Assembly (NCBI RefSeq): GCF_000282035.1 | Contig: NZ_AKKA01000075.1 | Span: 1-64,000, forward strand | Length of the DNA stretch: 64,000 bases | Origin: Rhizobium sp. CF122 | GTDB taxonomy: Bacteria; Pseudomonadota; Alphaproteobacteria; Rhizobiales; Rhizobiaceae | Direction: 5' to 3' | In this document: positions 63,146 through 64,000 of the stretch, piece after piece | Position numbering within the stretch: position 1 is the first letter of the stretch | Layout of the letters: the number at the start of each line of letters is the position of its first letter | Translations under genes and position numbers: made by a program | Notes under the pieces: generated by a model | The model's input: only the letters and a program-made list of their open reading frames with translations | Told to the model about the DNA's origin: nothing | Databases searched by the model: none

Positions 63146-63898
63146 ATGACCATGTTCGACCTTTCCGGCCAGGTGGCGGTGGTCACCGGTGCCAATACCG
63201 GCCTTGGCCAGGCGATCGCGGTCGCGCTGGCCACCGCCGGCGCTTCAATCGTTGCCGTCGGCCGCTCGGCGATGGACGAAACCGAAGCCGCGGTTCGCAA
63301 GACCGGCGCAGGCTTTCACGCCATCAAGGCCGATCTCGGTTTTATCGAGCCCGTCAAGGCAATCGTCGACGAAACGGTTGCGACCTTCGGCAAGCTCGAC
63401 ATCCTGGTCAACAATGCCGGAATCATCCGTCGGGCCGATGCCATCGACTTCACGGAAGCCGATTGGGATGCGGTCATGGACATCAACCTGAAGAGCGTCT
63501 TCTTCCTGTCGCAGGCTGCTGCCCGGCATATGCTGGAAAGAGGCAGCGGCAAGATCATCAACATCGCCTCGTTATTGTCCTTCCAGGGCGGCATCCGCAT
63601 TCCCTCCTACACGGCCTCAAAGAGCGGACTTGCCGGATTGACCAGGTTGCTGGCCTGCGAATGGGCCGGCAAGGGCATCAACGTCAATGCCATTGCGCCG
63701 GGCTATTTCGTGACCAACAACACCACTGCCCTGCGCGAGGATGCGGACCGCAGCGCCGCCATCCTTGCCCGCATCCCGGCTGGCCACTGGGGCGACCCCG
63801 CACAACTCGGCGGCGCAGCGGTCTTCCTGGCATCACAGGCATCCGACTATGTCCACGGCATCGTCCTGCCCGTCGATGGCGGATGGCTGGCGCGGTAA
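63146..63898 (+). CDS. kduD: 2-dehydro-3-deoxy-D-gluconate 5-dehydrogenase KduD
   Basis: 250-residue short-chain dehydrogenase. NAD(P)-binding TGANTGLGQAIA (about 14-25), NNAGI (about 90), catalytic Ser and YTASKSG with Tyr/Lys (about 153-158). It reduces 2,5-diketo-3-deoxygluconate to 2-keto-3-deoxygluconate, completing the route from unsaturated uronates. Family length fits; the last gene of the operon inside the window. Confidence 0.93.
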   Translation: MTMFDLSGQVAVVTGANTGLGQAIAVALATAGASIVAVGRSAMDETEAAVRKTGAGFHAIKADLGFIEPVKAIVDETVATFGKLDILVNNAGIIRRADAIDFTEADWDAVMDINLKSVFFLSQAAARHMLERGSGKIINIASLLSFQGGIRIPSYTASKSGLAGLTRLLACEWAGKGINVNAIAPGYFVTNNTTALREDADRSAAILARIPAGHWGDPAQLGGAAVFLASQASDYVHGIVLPVDGGWLAR

Positions 63899-64000
63899 CG
63901 GTTCAGTGTCCGTTCCACCAACGAGGCAGCTCTCTTCAACCGCGTTACGAACCGCACTGCTGACGAGGATCGAGGTTTTCTAGTCACGGGTTCTGGCCTC
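63899..64000. other. Region after kduD at the window edge
   Basis: About 100 bp without a recognisable gene start or terminator. Confidence 0.4.

Noticed and set aside
61903-63300. 465-codon open frame on the minus strand
   Set aside because: Antisense to kduI, kdgF and the start of kduD, all confidently assigned.
1-64000. CRISPR arrays, tRNA or rRNA genes, intact insertion sequences, replication origin
   Set aside because: Reading both strands I found no regularly spaced repeats, no tRNA-like or rRNA sequence, no transposase and no repABC-like genes. A covariance-model search could still reveal small RNAs.

Overview
The window looks like a secondary replicon (chromid or megaplasmid) of a Rhizobiaceae bacterium, probably of the Sinorhizobium/Ensifer/Rhizobium group. 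Evidence: high-GC coding; a nap operon in the rhizobial order E-F-D-A; minCDE, which rhizobia usually carry off the main chromosome; several DUF982 and DUF1127 small proteins; an EcfG (RpoE2)-type stress promoter; and a PrsD/PrsE/ExsH-like type I secretion locus for a polysaccharide glycanase. No rRNA, tRNA, CRISPR array or intact transposase was seen.

Layout. 1-1914: left-facing napE-F-D-A, with napA cut by the window edge. 2036-2465: broken remnant of glycerate 2-kinase. 2759-4036: DUF3422 protein. 4165-9008: left-facing prkA-yeaH-spoVR stress operon behind an EcfG-type promoter. 9424-10887: succinate-semialdehyde dehydrogenase. 11124-12760: ECF sigma factor, DUF4142 protein and cupredoxin; the first two genes have matching putative promoters. 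12868-17124: IMPACT protein, luciferase-like oxidoreductase, DHA2 drug exporter, VOC protein and a small protein. 17433-25368: AraC regulator behind a tightly coupled six-gene signalling operon (GGDEF-EAL, degenerate HATPase-like protein, STAS-methyltransferase fusion, membrane SpoIIE phosphatase, HATPase, STAS protein). 25622-26828: LysR regulator and divergent DUF1127. 27046-31504: AraC regulator, aldehyde dehydrogenase and copper amine oxidase, matching the feaR/feaB/tynA logic. 31555-34866: E2 and a fused E1 alpha-beta of a 2-oxoacid dehydrogenase. 35220-37556: DUF1127 and minCDE behind a CtrA-type box. 37655-42228: TetR regulator and divergent three-subunit molybdenum hydroxylase with a perfect palindrome between them.

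42229-46392 is a sparse accessory stretch of small proteins. 46393-46860 is a MEKHLA-domain protein with an upstream palindrome. 46997-52653 encodes an ABC importer, a glycerophosphodiesterase and a convergent inositol-monophosphatase-family enzyme, consistent with phosphodiester uptake and breakdown. 52816-53397 is an L,D-transpeptidase. 53447-55744 is a decaying segment with a nucleotidyltransferase relic, a secreted Cys-rich protein, a frameshifted conserved gene and a GH95 fucosidase relic, bounded by a near-identical 26-bp direct repeat. 56307-60857 is the type I exporter, adaptor and GH16 substrate. 60927-63898 is a GntR regulator with kduI-kdgF-kduD for unsaturated uronate catabolism, with matching operator-like sites at both ends of the divergent promoter region.

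The most novel item is the 18663-25368 operon. It combines all the parts of a phosphorylation-dependent partner switch with a c-di-GMP enzyme and a STAS domain fused to a methyltransferase.
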